From Alnus glutinosa (lineage: Eukaryota > Streptophyta > Magnoliopsida > Fagales > Betulaceae): DNA of 64,000 nucleotides. The DNA lies in NCBI RefSeq assembly GCF_958979055.1, contig NC_084898.1:134001-198000 (forward strand), written 5' to 3'. Positions 36,263-46,696 of the stretch are shown here, piece after piece. The notes under the pieces were generated by a model. It saw only the letters and a list, made by a program, of their open reading frames with translations, searched no databases and was not told the origin of the DNA. Within the stretch, counting starts at the first letter, position 1; each line of letters starts with the position of its first letter. The translations under genes were made by a program, and so were the position numbers.

Positions 36263-38010
36263 CACCATCTTCTTCATCAAAGTCACTCTCGGCACCGGCA
36301 GCCTCGGGGGGTAACTCTTCCCTCGGACGACCTCCATGGGGGTTCTTCTCGGGGGCATCTGGCAACCACTTTTTGCCAAGCTCGACATACTCATCTCTAG
36401 CAGAGGCAGCAATCATTTGAAAAGCAGACATACAGGTAGTCCGATGTACGTTAAATCGTTCCCGATGCTTATGGAAGTACCGGAAGTTCTCAAAACCAAT
36501 TTGAAAACCGCGTGTCCAAATCATATCTCGAAGCCACGGAAAAAAGGACAGCTCCTGCAGGTAGCGGGTGGCCTTCGCCTTCCAGAAATGGAGTCCTCGC
36601 CGGAGCCGTTACACTTCTCCCGAGACTTCCGTAAATCGGCCTCGGCTTTCTCACGACCCCCCTCTGCCCGTGACACCGCATTCTCCAAAGTTCCGCACAG
36701 CTCACGAAAACCTTCCTTCGAAGTCCGGATTTGATTCAGATCCTCAAGAACCCTGAAATGCTCCTTCGTCGCTCGCTGGGCGCAGATATCAACTTCTTTG
36801 GCATGCTCCACAAGCTCCCGATTCTTCTCAGTGGCGACATCCAAAAGCTCCTGAAGCTGGGAGTTGGCGACCGACAACTCAGTATTCTTCTGCTTACTCT
36901 CCAGAAGCTCCTGTTCCTTTGTAGCCAGCAAGAGGCGAAGATTTCCCACCTCAGAGCTAGGCGATTCCAAGGACGGTACTCTTCGGGAACCAGAAGCCCG
37001 TTCCGGTTTGCTCAACTCCCGAGGATGACCTGACTCATCAGGGTACTCACTCATAGCCCTGTGAAAATCGTCGTACCAACCAGCCACTCGAAGCGTGGAC
37101 TGCCAAGAAAATAAGTAATCAGAAGTATGAGGCCGAAAAAAAATTAAAATAGAAGTTTCAGAGACATACCGCGTAATGCTCGAAGACCAGTTTATCTACA
37201 AACATGGCCGGAGTAAGCCGACCCTCTCCTCGGGTGTAATCTTCAGGCAATAGGTTGGTAATAGCGGTAAGAGGATGCCCTTTCAAGCCTTTTGCCAATG
37301 ATTTCATTAATGGCGATTTCATCCCACAACGACCTTGGATTGGCCCGCCTCGGTAGACGGGGCCTAGCTTCTTGGACGCAGCAGTAGAAGGGATGGGATC
37401 AGCCTCAGAGAAATCAGCCCCAAAAGCATCCTCGGGAACAAACTCAGAATTTGGAGACAACTCCTGAGGACGAATGCGCAAACGTGTAAGAGTAGTCCCA
37501 GCCTCGAGTAGCTCGAGGGACTTGTCAGCTCTGGCTTTCTTCGATGGCTCTTCCAAGGAAGCCTTGCCCTTGTCTGCTTTTTCCTCTTTGAAGCTGGATG
37601 GGCAACCTCAGCAATGGAAGCATCCTTCTCCGCGGCAGGGGTCTGGGTCACAGTAGTCACAGCCTCGAGGAGCTCTTGGGACTTGTCAGCTCTGGCTTCG
37701 TTTGAAGGCATGGGGCGAGAAGAAGAGTCACCTACTCACCTCCCTGGCGAACAAAGGGGACCTCCGGAGAGTAGCCGCCGGAAAGCTCATCTTCAGACAT
37801 GTTTTGTAGAGTTGAGATTTTGAAGGGAATTTGAAGAGAAAATCGAAAAGCAGCAGCAGAGGTTTGGAAAAGACGGAAGCAAGGCTTGGGTAAGTCTAGC
37901 ATTTCAAGAGGAATGATGCACGGGAAATGATGCACTGTGACTGTGACTGAGCGGCAGCGGCGGGGACAAGGCGAAGAGATACGTCTACTCATCAAAAGGC
38001 GAGACGAAGT
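36263..38010 (-). pseudogene. Relic of a Tat-type retrotransposon antisense gene
   Basis: The minus strand encodes, in broken frames, a protein like the antisense gene of the gypsy element at 45734-55896. MSEDELSGGYSPEVPF (near 37801) comes first, then KARADKSLELLEAGTT..., a KGLKGHPLTAITNLLPEDYT block equivalent to GRGLLGHPMEAIKNLIPEGY, an intron-like gap (donor after FEHYA near 37168), then a coiled coil (about 36600-37000, LRLLLATKEQELLESKQKNT...) and an acidic C-terminus ending at 36264. Frameshifts near 36600 and 37450 show decay. Its 3' end abuts the WAT1 breakpoint. No LTR was found immediately beside it. Confidence 0.7.
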
Positions 38011-38261
38011 TGCCACCCAGCAGCCGACACCTGTCTCAGAATACCACGCGCCTAAATACGAACAGCTTGAGGGTGGACGCGTGGAAGCTACAAAAAAATT
38101 TCCATGTTAATGGACAACAGGACAAGGAATTCAGACGGGCCACGAACTTCAACAGACGGAAAGCAGTTTTTGGCTCCCATAAATGGTTTTTTTTTTCTTT
38201 ATTCAAAGCAAAACGACCTCGTGTAACGTAGAGACAAACGTTTAAAAAATAAAAATAAAAA

Positions 38262-38460
38262 AAATAATTATACCGTTAATCTATGTAGTATGCCATAATT
38301 ACTTTTTACTTTTTATAATTTAAAAAGTGAATGAAAAGTCATTGTGGTATGCAATAATTACAAATCGATCCATAACATCAAATTCTGTTAAAATTTTTAA
38401 CAGATTCTATCAAATACCACGTTAATGCCACGTGTCGCCGACATGCACATCTTAATAAAA
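38262..38460. mobile_element. Half of a foldback element (diverged)
   Basis: Resembles the left arm of the 31632-32283 element (GTAGTATGCCATAATTACTT; GCCACGTGTCGCC). The opposite arm is missing or destroyed. Confidence 0.5.
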
Positions 38461-38620
38461 TAATATAAATTTATTAAAAAATAAATAACCCACTTCTCCA
38501 GAAACCATCACACCGCTGGAAACTCAGCACGCCGGCCACCACGACTCCAACCCCGACTACTGGAAACCTAACACCCCAGACAAGCTCGGACTAAACCACG
38601 ACCTCGACCACACTTCTGGT

Positions 38621-38857
38621 CGGGGAAGGGCCAGATCCTAGCTAGCCGGCTGAGGATGGGCTGGATCCTAGACAAACGGCCGAGATCCGGCCATTCTGGC
38701 CGGGGATGGGCCGGATGCCGGACATACGGCCGGGATCCGATAGTTGTGGTCGGGGATGGGCCGGATCTCGAACAGACGGCCGGGATTCGGCTGTTGTAGC
38801 AGGGGGTGGGCCAAATTCTGGACATACGGCTGGGATCCAGCTGTTTTGGCCAGGACG
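38621..38857. repeat. 50-bp GC-rich minisatellite, about 4.5 units
   Basis: The phrase CGGGGATGGGCCGGAT recurs with exact 50-bp spacing (38651, 38701, 38751 and 38801, with variants), and each unit contains ACGGCCGGGATCC or a variant. An earlier partial unit at 38621 is shortened to a 30-bp spacing. It is much more GC-rich than its surroundings. Any ORFs through it are repeat artefacts. Confidence 0.8.
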
Positions 38858-38969
38858 ACGACGCTACTGGACTAATAGAGTGATCCGTTCGTGGCTGGAA
38901 GGGTATTTTAGTCTTTAGGTATAATGCCATGTCAGTTTGTAAAGTTTTCTTTGTAAAAAATTTTGTACC

Positions 38970-39185
38970 CCTAACATTTCTCATATCAGAACACTCTAGT
39001 GATTTTAGAATTGTGTGCCTATAAATAAGTTGCTACCCCAGATATAAAATTACCCTCTAATCTCTGAGTTTATTCTACTCCCCAACCTCCCAAAAAATTG
39101 TTTATCAAAACTGATTTAGGCATCGGAGTGGGTGAAGTCAGCACCCCCGACTTGGCACGGATCTACACTCGTTTGTGACGAATTT
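38970..39185. mobile_element. LTR fragment of a Tat-like gypsy element
   Basis: TAGGCATCGGAGTGGGTGAA (39117-) and CAGCACCCCCGAC match the R-U5 part of the intact element's LTR (TAGGCATCGGAGTGGGCGTA, CGGCACCCCCGAC). An upstream CTATAAATAAG could be its TATA box. Only this part is recognisable. Confidence 0.55.
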
Positions 39186-39189
39186 ACGC

Positions 39190-39470
39190 AGATGTACAGT
39201 CTGTTGCTGCCTCTGCAACTTTGTAAAGCCCATTCTATTATTATCATTTTCAGACATGTCTGTTGCTACCTGTAAAATATTAAAGGAAAATGTTTTAAAA
39301 GTGAAACTATCTATCCAAATGAGATGAAATCAGTTTAAGAGATGATAAAAGGGAAGGGCCAATGGGCCAATTTTTTTTTTTGCTTGGGACCAATAGACAA
39401 AAAAAAACCTTATAATTTTTTTTCTTCTTCTTATGAGTTGAGGAAGGGCATGGCCTATACCGCCCCCCTC
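39190..39470 (-). repeat. Dispersed repeat, inverted relative to 43755-44012
   Basis: Read on the minus strand, it aligns with 43755-44012 on the plus strand: shared features include GGCCCATT...CCCTTTTAT, TTTCATCTCAT, CTTTAATATTT and GCTTTACAAAGTTGCAGAGG. Unclassified family. Confidence 0.6.
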
Positions 39471-39617
39471 CCTCGTAATAGTCCTTTCGATAGTAATCCC
39501 AAAAGCCCCTCGGATCTTTAGTAAACCCTTCAAGAGGCTCAAATCGGTCCTTGTACGAACCACCATGTGTTTCCTGTTTGTTCCCCAAGAGGGGGGCTTC
39601 CTTGTCCTACATCATCC

Positions 39618-39958
39618 TTTTTTTTTTTTGGGGGGGGGGTATCCTTTAGCCACAATAGCTGCAATGTATCTCATTCTCTAAATGATTGGCCTACCGAGGT
39701 GGTAGTCTAATCTTCCGAGCGTAGTGACTACCTGCCGGGGGCCAATGACTAATCCCCTAGTCCAATGTCTGACGTCACTTCAGGCATTGGGCCTTGAATC
39801 GTGAGCAAATGATCAAAGGTCTGAAAAGCCCCCCCACATAACTCGAGTGGCTGACCCCATGAAGGAGGTAGGATCAAGCAAATCTCAAACTCGTGACTTT
39901 ATGAGTATCACACCATAGAAACCGCGAACCTTAACCGCTAGGCCAACCCCTTAGAGTT
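39618..39958 (-). mobile_element. tRNA-derived SINE with 13-bp target-site duplication
   Basis: The minus strand starts GGGGTTGGCCTAGCGGTTAA (A-box region of a tRNA-like head), continues with GAGTTTGAGAT (B-box-like) and ends in a poly(T) tail on the plus strand (39618-39629). Exact direct repeats TCCTACATCATCC flank it at 39605-39617 and 39959-39971. It abuts the third WAT1 fragment. Confidence 0.85.
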
Positions 39959-39971
39959 TCCTACATCATCC

Positions 39972-40310
39972 ATGCTGCCTCGTTGATGGATATCTCCACC
40001 ATTTTCTTATCATTGTATCCTTTTCCATTATCTGGCTGTCCAGTGACAAGATTTTTTGCCTTTTTGGCCCGATGCACCCAGTAAAGACCCACAATGATGA
40101 GAATTGAGAAATGCTCCTACCAAGCTGGGTAAGACGAAATATACAAAAACTAATTAAAATATGTAAAGTTTCATTTGTGATTTAAAAAAAAGAAAAAAAG
40201 AAAAAAAAAAAAAGAGAGATTTTTGTAAGAGAACTAGCATTCAAATTGTTATGGTAAGAAAAGCCACGAAGTTGTAAGTGGAAGAAATAACTTTTGCAGG
40301 TCAAGTTCTT
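39972..40310 (-). pseudogene. WAT1-related gene, third 3'-end fragment (oldest)
   Basis: Plus-strand sequence CTCGTTGATGGATATCTCCA (39979-) and onward matches the last exon and adjoining intron of the WAT1-related gene at 61011, with more substitutions than the 35634 copy and a small insertion that disrupts the exon. The match ends near AACTTTTG (40302), before exon 5. It is a relic of an older duplication. Confidence 0.75.
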
Positions 40311-41039
40311 TCTCAAGTTGTAATTAATGCTAGGCGTAAATATATAAATTACAAGTTACAATTATATGTTTTATAAGATAATTAAATTTCTTTAAAATTA
40401 TAGCTATAAATAGAGACAACGATGGCCAAAAGTGGGCCTTATGTGTAATATTTATATTTTTTTCATATGTTTGTTTCGTTATCTTCTCGTGTTACTAGTA
40501 ATATGATGTCCAAGATTTTTAAAAATCTTGGATTAAAAATATATTTTTTAATTACTCGACCTTGGGTTGAAAATATATTTGAAGCTCATCCGAGTGTTTG
40601 AGCAAATGGTCAGGTTTTGAAGAGTCAAAACGATTTTTTTTTTTCTTTTTCAAATATTTGTTGCACAATTGTCATATTTTGTACAAATGTTTATATCATG
40701 GGGTGCGAAATTTATTAAATGCAGAGCAGTCACTATTAAATATAGTCGGTAACTAATTAAAGAGCACTCACAATGAAATAGCTTAACAAAATGTGAAAAA
40801 GTGACTCCATTGAATTATCTTTCCTAACTCTAAAATAGAATTTTCCTCCATCTATAAACAGTGCAACGCTTCATGTGCCGTTGCATCGTTCACATATGGA
40901 TCTTTATTCTATTCCTTCTCTATGGGCGAAAAAGGCGGAAAAGTGGGAAGTTGTATTTTTTTTTTCCTTTCCTTTCATCTTTTCTCCCGCTTCTTTCTCT
41001 CGTCTCTACGTCCTGAGCTCCCTTTTTTTTTTTTTTTCC
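40311..41039. other. AT-rich spacer, no gene recognised
   Basis: Short ORFs near 40875-41110 are low-complexity (poly-Phe from T runs) and show no family signature. Confidence 0.5.
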
Positions 41040-41625
41040 CACATCTTCTCTATCGATTTGGCAAGGTCACTGCTGTAACAAGCTTGTTACTGATCAAGGA
41101 AAATAAATAGAAAATGTAGGAATGCAATGAAAAAGAGAGAAGAAATGGATTAAGGAAAGAAGGAACTGTATAGCTATATTGATGGGGGCAAGATTTGAGG
41201 TCGCTATTCTTTGAGTTCGGATTAATTACTTTTTCTTCCGTTCAGATCAGAAGTGAGACAGATCCTCCCTTATAACCCTTTTCCTTATTCAATTAAAGAA
41301 AAAATTGGATGCCCCTCCCTCTCATCTAGCTCCCCTTTATAGAGTCTAATTCCAAGACCCGCCTAACCGAAATGAAAACAAATAACAAAAATACAGCTTC
41401 AAATCATAACAGAAACAGTTTGAAAGGAATTAAGCAAACGGCAACGTTTTATTCTCCAGCATGAAACATCCACGCCCGCTGCCAACTAACTCCTCATGCC
41501 CGAACCTTCCACGTAGCCCTCCACGTGTCAGTCCTGCATGAGCCCCAATTGGTAGGTTCGTTACAATGCCTTCCCCTTTTAAGCACCTTGTTCTCAAGGT
41601 GCTGGATGAACAAAAACTAACTCAT
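41040..41625 (-). mobile_element. Ty3/gypsy LTR and pol-end fragment
   Basis: The minus strand contains CTTGAGAACAAGGTGCTTAA (near 41601), the conserved C-terminal end of many plant gypsy polyproteins (L-E-D/N-K-V-L), followed by LTR-like sequence with a TATA motif (CTCTATAAAGGGG, 41334-41346). The LTR probably ends at ACAAGCTTGTTACA near 41072. No second LTR was seen. Confidence 0.5.
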
Positions 41626-41884
41626 CCTCTTCTTATCCACCCAAGCAGCTGGTTGTAAATCCCTTGGATTTCCTTGGCATTTTTTTTTTTTTTTGAAGCC
41701 TCCACATTGAGCCAAAGTCTGCACGTCATTCACCAACTAAATCACAAAACTCAACACTTTGACTAAAAACCACAGGATTCGTTGATTTGAAATTGAAGCA
41801 AGACCATTCATCAAGTTCAGCCACCTTTAAGTGTTCAAAAGCAATTGAAGATAAGCTTCTCAATATGCTTCCGCGTAAAGCTAA

Positions 41885-42725
41885 TAGCATTGGATCAGTA
41901 TTCCCTTAAATTTCTTTTGACATTTGAGATCTCAAATTGTTAAATCACAACCCTCATTTGTAAAGCTTCAGAATGTGTCAAATGTCTACATGAAATAAAT
42001 GCTAAAATAATCCAAAATAAACTCAAAAAAATATAGGCGAAAATGCCCTTCACCATCTCTGGTTGAACACCAACCGGAGATAACCAAACCCGGCACAGCC
42101 CAAGTGGAAGCCGCGCTACCACGTGACCGACCCGACCCTGACCCCGACCTTCGCAATCATTGTCGACGTCGCAGTAGGGGTCCCAGGAGAGGATGATGCT
42201 CGGGGCTCAAGGGCGTACGATGCTCGAGGTTCGCGATCCATCGTCATTGGCCGACTCCTGCCAGCTGAAGTCCCGGTCCTAATCTCGCCGACCGGGACTT
42301 CAGCCGGCAGATCCAATTGGGACGGATCAGGATCCCGCCAGATCTCCCCGACTGGGACACAGGGGTGTGCGGCGTGTGCGGGAAGCCCGAGGTTCAGGTC
42401 GGGGTCAACGACATGGTGGTCTGCGACAACAATGTGGTGGTCTGCGCCGAGAGTGCATGGGTTTCTGGCAGATCTGCGCCGGTTGTGCGTTGGTTTTCGG
42501 TGTGTTGTATTGGGTTTTATTCTACATTTAAGAGGAAAAGACCTCTTAATGACATTTTCATCTTTATTTTTGTGAGATTGTTTTGGATTATTTTAGCATT
42601 TATTTCATGCGGACAGCTGGCACGTTATAAACTGTTAGATGTAAAGGATAACTAAGATTTAAGAATTTGAGAACCTCAAATGTCAACAAAAATTTGAAGA
42701 GATCCTGATCCAATAGCACCCACGA
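41885..42725. mobile_element. Long-TIR (MULE-like) non-autonomous element
   Basis: Imperfect inverted repeats of about 160-170 bp: ATTGGATCAG (left, 41891) pairs with CTGATCCAAT (right, 42706), and ATGAAATAAATGCTAAAATA (41990-) has an exact inverted counterpart near 42590. The centre (42120-42520) is GC-rich and contains its own inverted repeat (GAAGTCCCGGT ... ACCGGGACTTC at 42268-42302). ORFs run on both strands of this core but match no transposase; the core may be a captured host sequence. Confidence 0.65.
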
Positions 42726-42839
42726 GTTTGGACTAAACCACAAACAAATCCTTCAATTACTTTAATCACTTGCTGCCAGCTAGAAGCATGATCCACAGAT
42801 TCCAAACGTGGTCACTAGCTTTTTCTCACCATGCTTCAA

Positions 42840-43249
42840 CTTCAGCCTCCTGATGCCACGTCCCCTATTTCCCCACCGGCCGGTCTAGGGGCGACCGAAC
42901 GACCTTCGTGGCCCTTGGAGGTGGTTCGGCCACCCACAAGGGCCAAAACCCACCTTCCTATTTTTATTTATTTATTTTTTAATTTTTTGAAAGTTTTTAA
43001 TTTTTTTTAAGCTTTTTTAATTTTAATTTTTAAAGATTTTTAATTTTTAATTTTTAATTTTTTTTTATATATTGTGCCACGTGTCATTGGTTGACACGTG
43101 GCAGTCAGTTAAAATTTGGACGGAAAAATAGACAAAGGTACCAAGTCAGTTTTTTCTCAAAACCCAGGTACCATCTATGAAGCAAAATGAAATTGAAGTA
43201 TCAAAAAATAAAGTTTTTAAACCACGTGTATCAAATATGTCTTTAACCC
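42840..43249. mobile_element. Half of a foldback-type element
   Basis: GAGGTGGTTCGGCCACCCAC (42920-) and a GCCACGTGTCATTGGTTGAC arm resemble the 6540-7270 and 31632-32283 families. Only one arm is clear. It borders the left end of copy B. Confidence 0.45.
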
Positions 43250-43754
43250 TATAATTTATCACTTCATTAATTACCATAACAACTATTAGCAAGTGATAAG
43301 TATGTTAAACAATGAGATGCTGAATGCTGTTATGGAAAAATCTCAACTATTTAATTTGAAAATAATGATTGAGATTTAAAGAAATCTACTTTGTAAAATA
43401 CCCAAAAAAATTCATGGATATTCAGTGTCAAAATATTGCTTCTTAAAGCAATTGAGCTTTCTTTAAAGTTGAAACTCTTTAAAATGATATAAATTTCCTA
43501 TAAATTGGGTTGTAAGAATTCTTAGAGCCCAGCCTCTAAAAGTGGCATGCATACCTTGAACATGTAAAAAATACTTTATTATTATTATTATTATTAATGC
43601 TATAAAAAAAACATGTGTTTCCTGCGTGCTAAGGAGCACATAACACTTTTAGAAACTGAGTTTAAAGAATTTTCCTACAATCCAGTTTGTAGAAAGTTTT
43701 TGTATGCATAGTAGATTTGGTCACAGGCAGGGACGGAGGGAAGGGGTGGCTAGT

Positions 43755-44012
43755 ATAAGCCATGGCCCCCTCTCAACTCTTAAGAAGAAAAAAAAATTAA
43801 GGTAAAAAAAAAAAATTACAAGGTTTTTTTGCCTATCGGCCCCTAACAAGAAATTTTTTTGGCCCATTCCCTTTTATTATCTCTTCAACTGGTTTCATCT
43901 CATCTGAAACGATAGCTTCATTGCCAAAACTATTTCCTTTAATATTTCACGGGTAGTAACAGACATATCTGAGAAGGGTAACAATGAAAGGAGCTTTACA
44001 AAGTTGCAGAGG
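43755..44012 (+). repeat. Dispersed repeat, inverted partner of 39190-39470
   Basis: See the partner. It begins within a block absent from copy A, just after CAGGGACGGAGGGAAGGG (43731-), which resembles a hAT terminus, though no matching right end was found. Confidence 0.55.
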
Positions 44013-44690
44013 TTTTGTTCAAAGTAAATGAAAGGGGTTTAGTAAAACAGTATATTTAGAAGAAGACAGGTGTGGACTCGAGGAGTCACACGCCTAGCAA
44101 AGCTTGGTTTCCTAAGGATGTGTGGCAAAGGTAACGTAAAAGGGGGATTCATTCCAATATAGATAGATGGCATTAGAAAAGTCTAGAAGATATGTTTAGC
44201 AGAATGTGTTTTGTATAGAATATAGTGTGTTTTGTATAACAGTTAATTAGCTACTGTGTTAATTAGAGTGAGTTGTTCTAACAAAAAAAGTAAGAAAATG
44301 TTAGCTTCAAGAGCTATGTCATCCACGTAAAGCCTTGCGAGAATGTCGAGAAGCACACAATTCATCCAATTGAAATTTCTCAATTTCAGTACAAAAAGAA
44401 ATTGAGACTTTTTTTATTTTATTTTTCATTTTCTAAATCTTTGGACATCGATTTCCTTTACTTTTTCTTTTCTTTTCTTTTTCAAAAAACCTTCTTTTCA
44501 ATTTTGCTTATTGATTTTTAATTTGAATGGAATAATAAAAATATAAAAACTGGATTAAGTTTAATTTACTTAAAATTTGACTTTATATATATATATATAT
44601 ATATACACTTTAACCCTTACTTAAAAAAAAAAAAAGAAAAAAAATTATTTGACCTCTTCCCATTAAAATATCTGACTCCATTGCTGGCCA
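44013..44690. other. Rest of insertion in copy B, unclassified
   Basis: Absent from copy A. AT-rich, with an (AT)n run near 44585-44605. No coding content or clear termini. Confidence 0.4.
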
Positions 44691-44980
44691 CCTCAAAACA
44701 GAAATATGGACGGGGGAAAGTCCATTGTTGTCATGATTTGTCCTTGGTACCAGATCTTGTGTTCTTTGAGTTAGCGTAGCAATACAAATTTGGGTTCCAG
44801 TGCAACCAACAAAGGTTCTTTGTACAGGAGGGGATACAATCATACAAAGGTTCTTTGTATTTGTCTAAAATTTGTGTTTTTTGAAGTTTTGTTTTCTGCG
44901 TTAATCTCATGCATCATATTTTTATTTCTCATAGATGCCTAGATGGGAAGATCGATTTGCTTTTTGTTTCTCATAGTTGA

Positions 44981-45728
44981 TTTTTTTTTTTTTTTTTTTA
45001 AAACATGTAGCATGTGATACTATATATATTGCTTAAAAGGCCCGAGGGCATATATCTTGAAAAAGAGGTACAAGACCCCTACACTCTAAGCCAGAAGGAT
45101 CTGACTTAAAAAAATCTGCCGGAGCAGAAACACCAAATTTTACCAGAATTACATTTAAGCCTCTCTTACATTAACGCTCACTCTCAAATAAAAGAGGGCT
45201 GATCTAGCAACTAGCCAACAGAAATTCCAATAAAATTTGAGTAATACATAGACAGACTGTACCGAAGGAAACAAGAGGAATACACAACACAAAGTAGAAA
45301 AAACAAAAAAAAAAAGCTACTGGCAGTAGACGCAGAAGCAGTTTCTCCCTGAGACGGCTACGCGTGGAGGACACATGCCGTCACCGATACCACCCAGCCG
45401 TAGATCAACCACCGTAGACCTCATCCAGCACCGTGCACGGCCAAAGAAAGTGGGGTGTGGCCGTCAGGCACGCTAAAGAGCAAAATGCTCTCTGGCTTGT
45501 GCAGGCCATGTGCCAGACACTAACAATCGTGGCCTGAGCTTCCGGCGACTGGAGCGAATGATGAAGGGGAACACGGTTGAGGGGCGCGTATCTTGGAAAA
45601 GCAACGGAGTTGTATAGATTTGGCTCCAAAGTTGAAGATGAAAATCTAGAAAAATCGGCCAAACAACCACTGTTAAAGACACGATCACCGCCACACCTTC
45701 AAGCTAGATTATCTAGATTTGAGCCTTT
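44981..45728 (-). mobile_element. Unclassified insertion into which the gypsy element landed (left part)
   Basis: Begins with a 19-nt poly(T), as a minus-strand LINE tail would, and contains a moderately GC-rich stretch (45330-45700) with short minus-strand ORFs lacking a recognisable domain. It is absent from copy A. The part right of the gypsy element (55902-about 56180) probably belongs to the same insertion. Confidence 0.4.
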
Positions 45729-45733
45729 TTGCC
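45729..45733. repeat. 5-bp target-site duplication TTGCC (left)
   Basis: Identical to 55897-55901. It marks the left boundary of the gypsy element. Confidence 0.9.
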
Positions 45734-46642
45734 TGTTAGGGATAAAATTAACCCTAGAGACACGTGGATTCAGAAACATCTCGGAGTTATGCCTCGGACA
45801 TTTATTCCGACCAGCAAAGAAAAGATTGTCTAGGTATAAATACATCTCGGAGGCATAACGATGTCTCGGTCTTAACATTCCAGGTTACGGTATCGTCTCG
45901 GTCTTAACATTCCAGGTTACGGTATATAGAACATCCCGAGATCTCCTAGTCTGAATGGAGCGAACATATCTCGGGTATTTGGGTCTCGGAGTAATAGCGT
46001 CTCGGAGGTGACATCAAGTCGGTATAGTAACGTCTCGGAATAATAACGTCTCGGCCTTTCACAACCCAGTTATGGTGCGGCGATATCCCGAGATCTCCAA
46101 GGCGGAGCGAACATATCTCGGATATTATCACCTCGGAGTTTGGTTGAAAGTTTGCCGCGGATGTCTCAGAATACGATAAGGATAGAATTCCATAAGATCA
46201 GGGAAAAGAACCGCAATTCCATGATTAATGGGATAAGGTAGTTACTTATCTGAAATCAAATTTAAAGAGATACAAGCGCAATCAAACTGCGGATTCTACA
46301 ATCTCATTCAAATTCTCTGAAGATAAGATTCAACTAAGCTAGGATTCAAACTCCTAATCCAACTAGGCGTAAAGAATTCTAGTAAGGTAGCAAGTCTGGT
46401 AAGACCACAAGCCCGGCCTATAAATAAAGACCACTGCACCAGGTATGAGATCACGCATTCTCTGAGTTCCTGAGATTGAGATATTCTTCAAAAAATTGAT
46501 TTGAACTGACTTAGGCATCAGAGTGGGCGTAGTCGGCACCCCCGACGAGTTGTTTGTTATTTTTGCAGGATTGGAGTGGTTGATCAGAATCCAGTAGCGA
46601 ATCACCAGGCGACACGTCACCATACCGGAAACTGTACCAACA
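45734..46642 (+). repeat. 5' LTR of the gypsy element
   Basis: TGTTAGGGATAAAATTAACC at the start and CTGTACCAACA at the end. Contains CCTATAAATAAAGACC (46419-46434), a likely TATA box, and many short TCTCGG-type motifs. Same length as the 3' LTR. Confidence 0.93.
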
Positions 46643-46696
46643 GTTTGGCGCCGTCTGTGGGAACGATAAATTGTTCTTACGAAAAACAAATCCGCG

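Noticed and set aside
36144-36734. Plus-strand ORFs at the WAT1/antisense-gene junction as a fusion protein
   Set aside because: They run opposite to both recognisable gene pieces and contain no domain.
38568-38984. 138-aa ORF through the GC-rich minisatellite
   Set aside because: Repeat-derived peptide with no family resemblance.
42123-42655. Overlapping 112-150 aa ORFs as a host gene
   Set aside because: They lie inside the core of a long-TIR element, with open frames on both strands due to high GC. No conserved motif.
45946-46131. Small ORF repeated at 55200-55385
   Set aside because: It is LTR sequence, present in both LTRs simply because they are copies.
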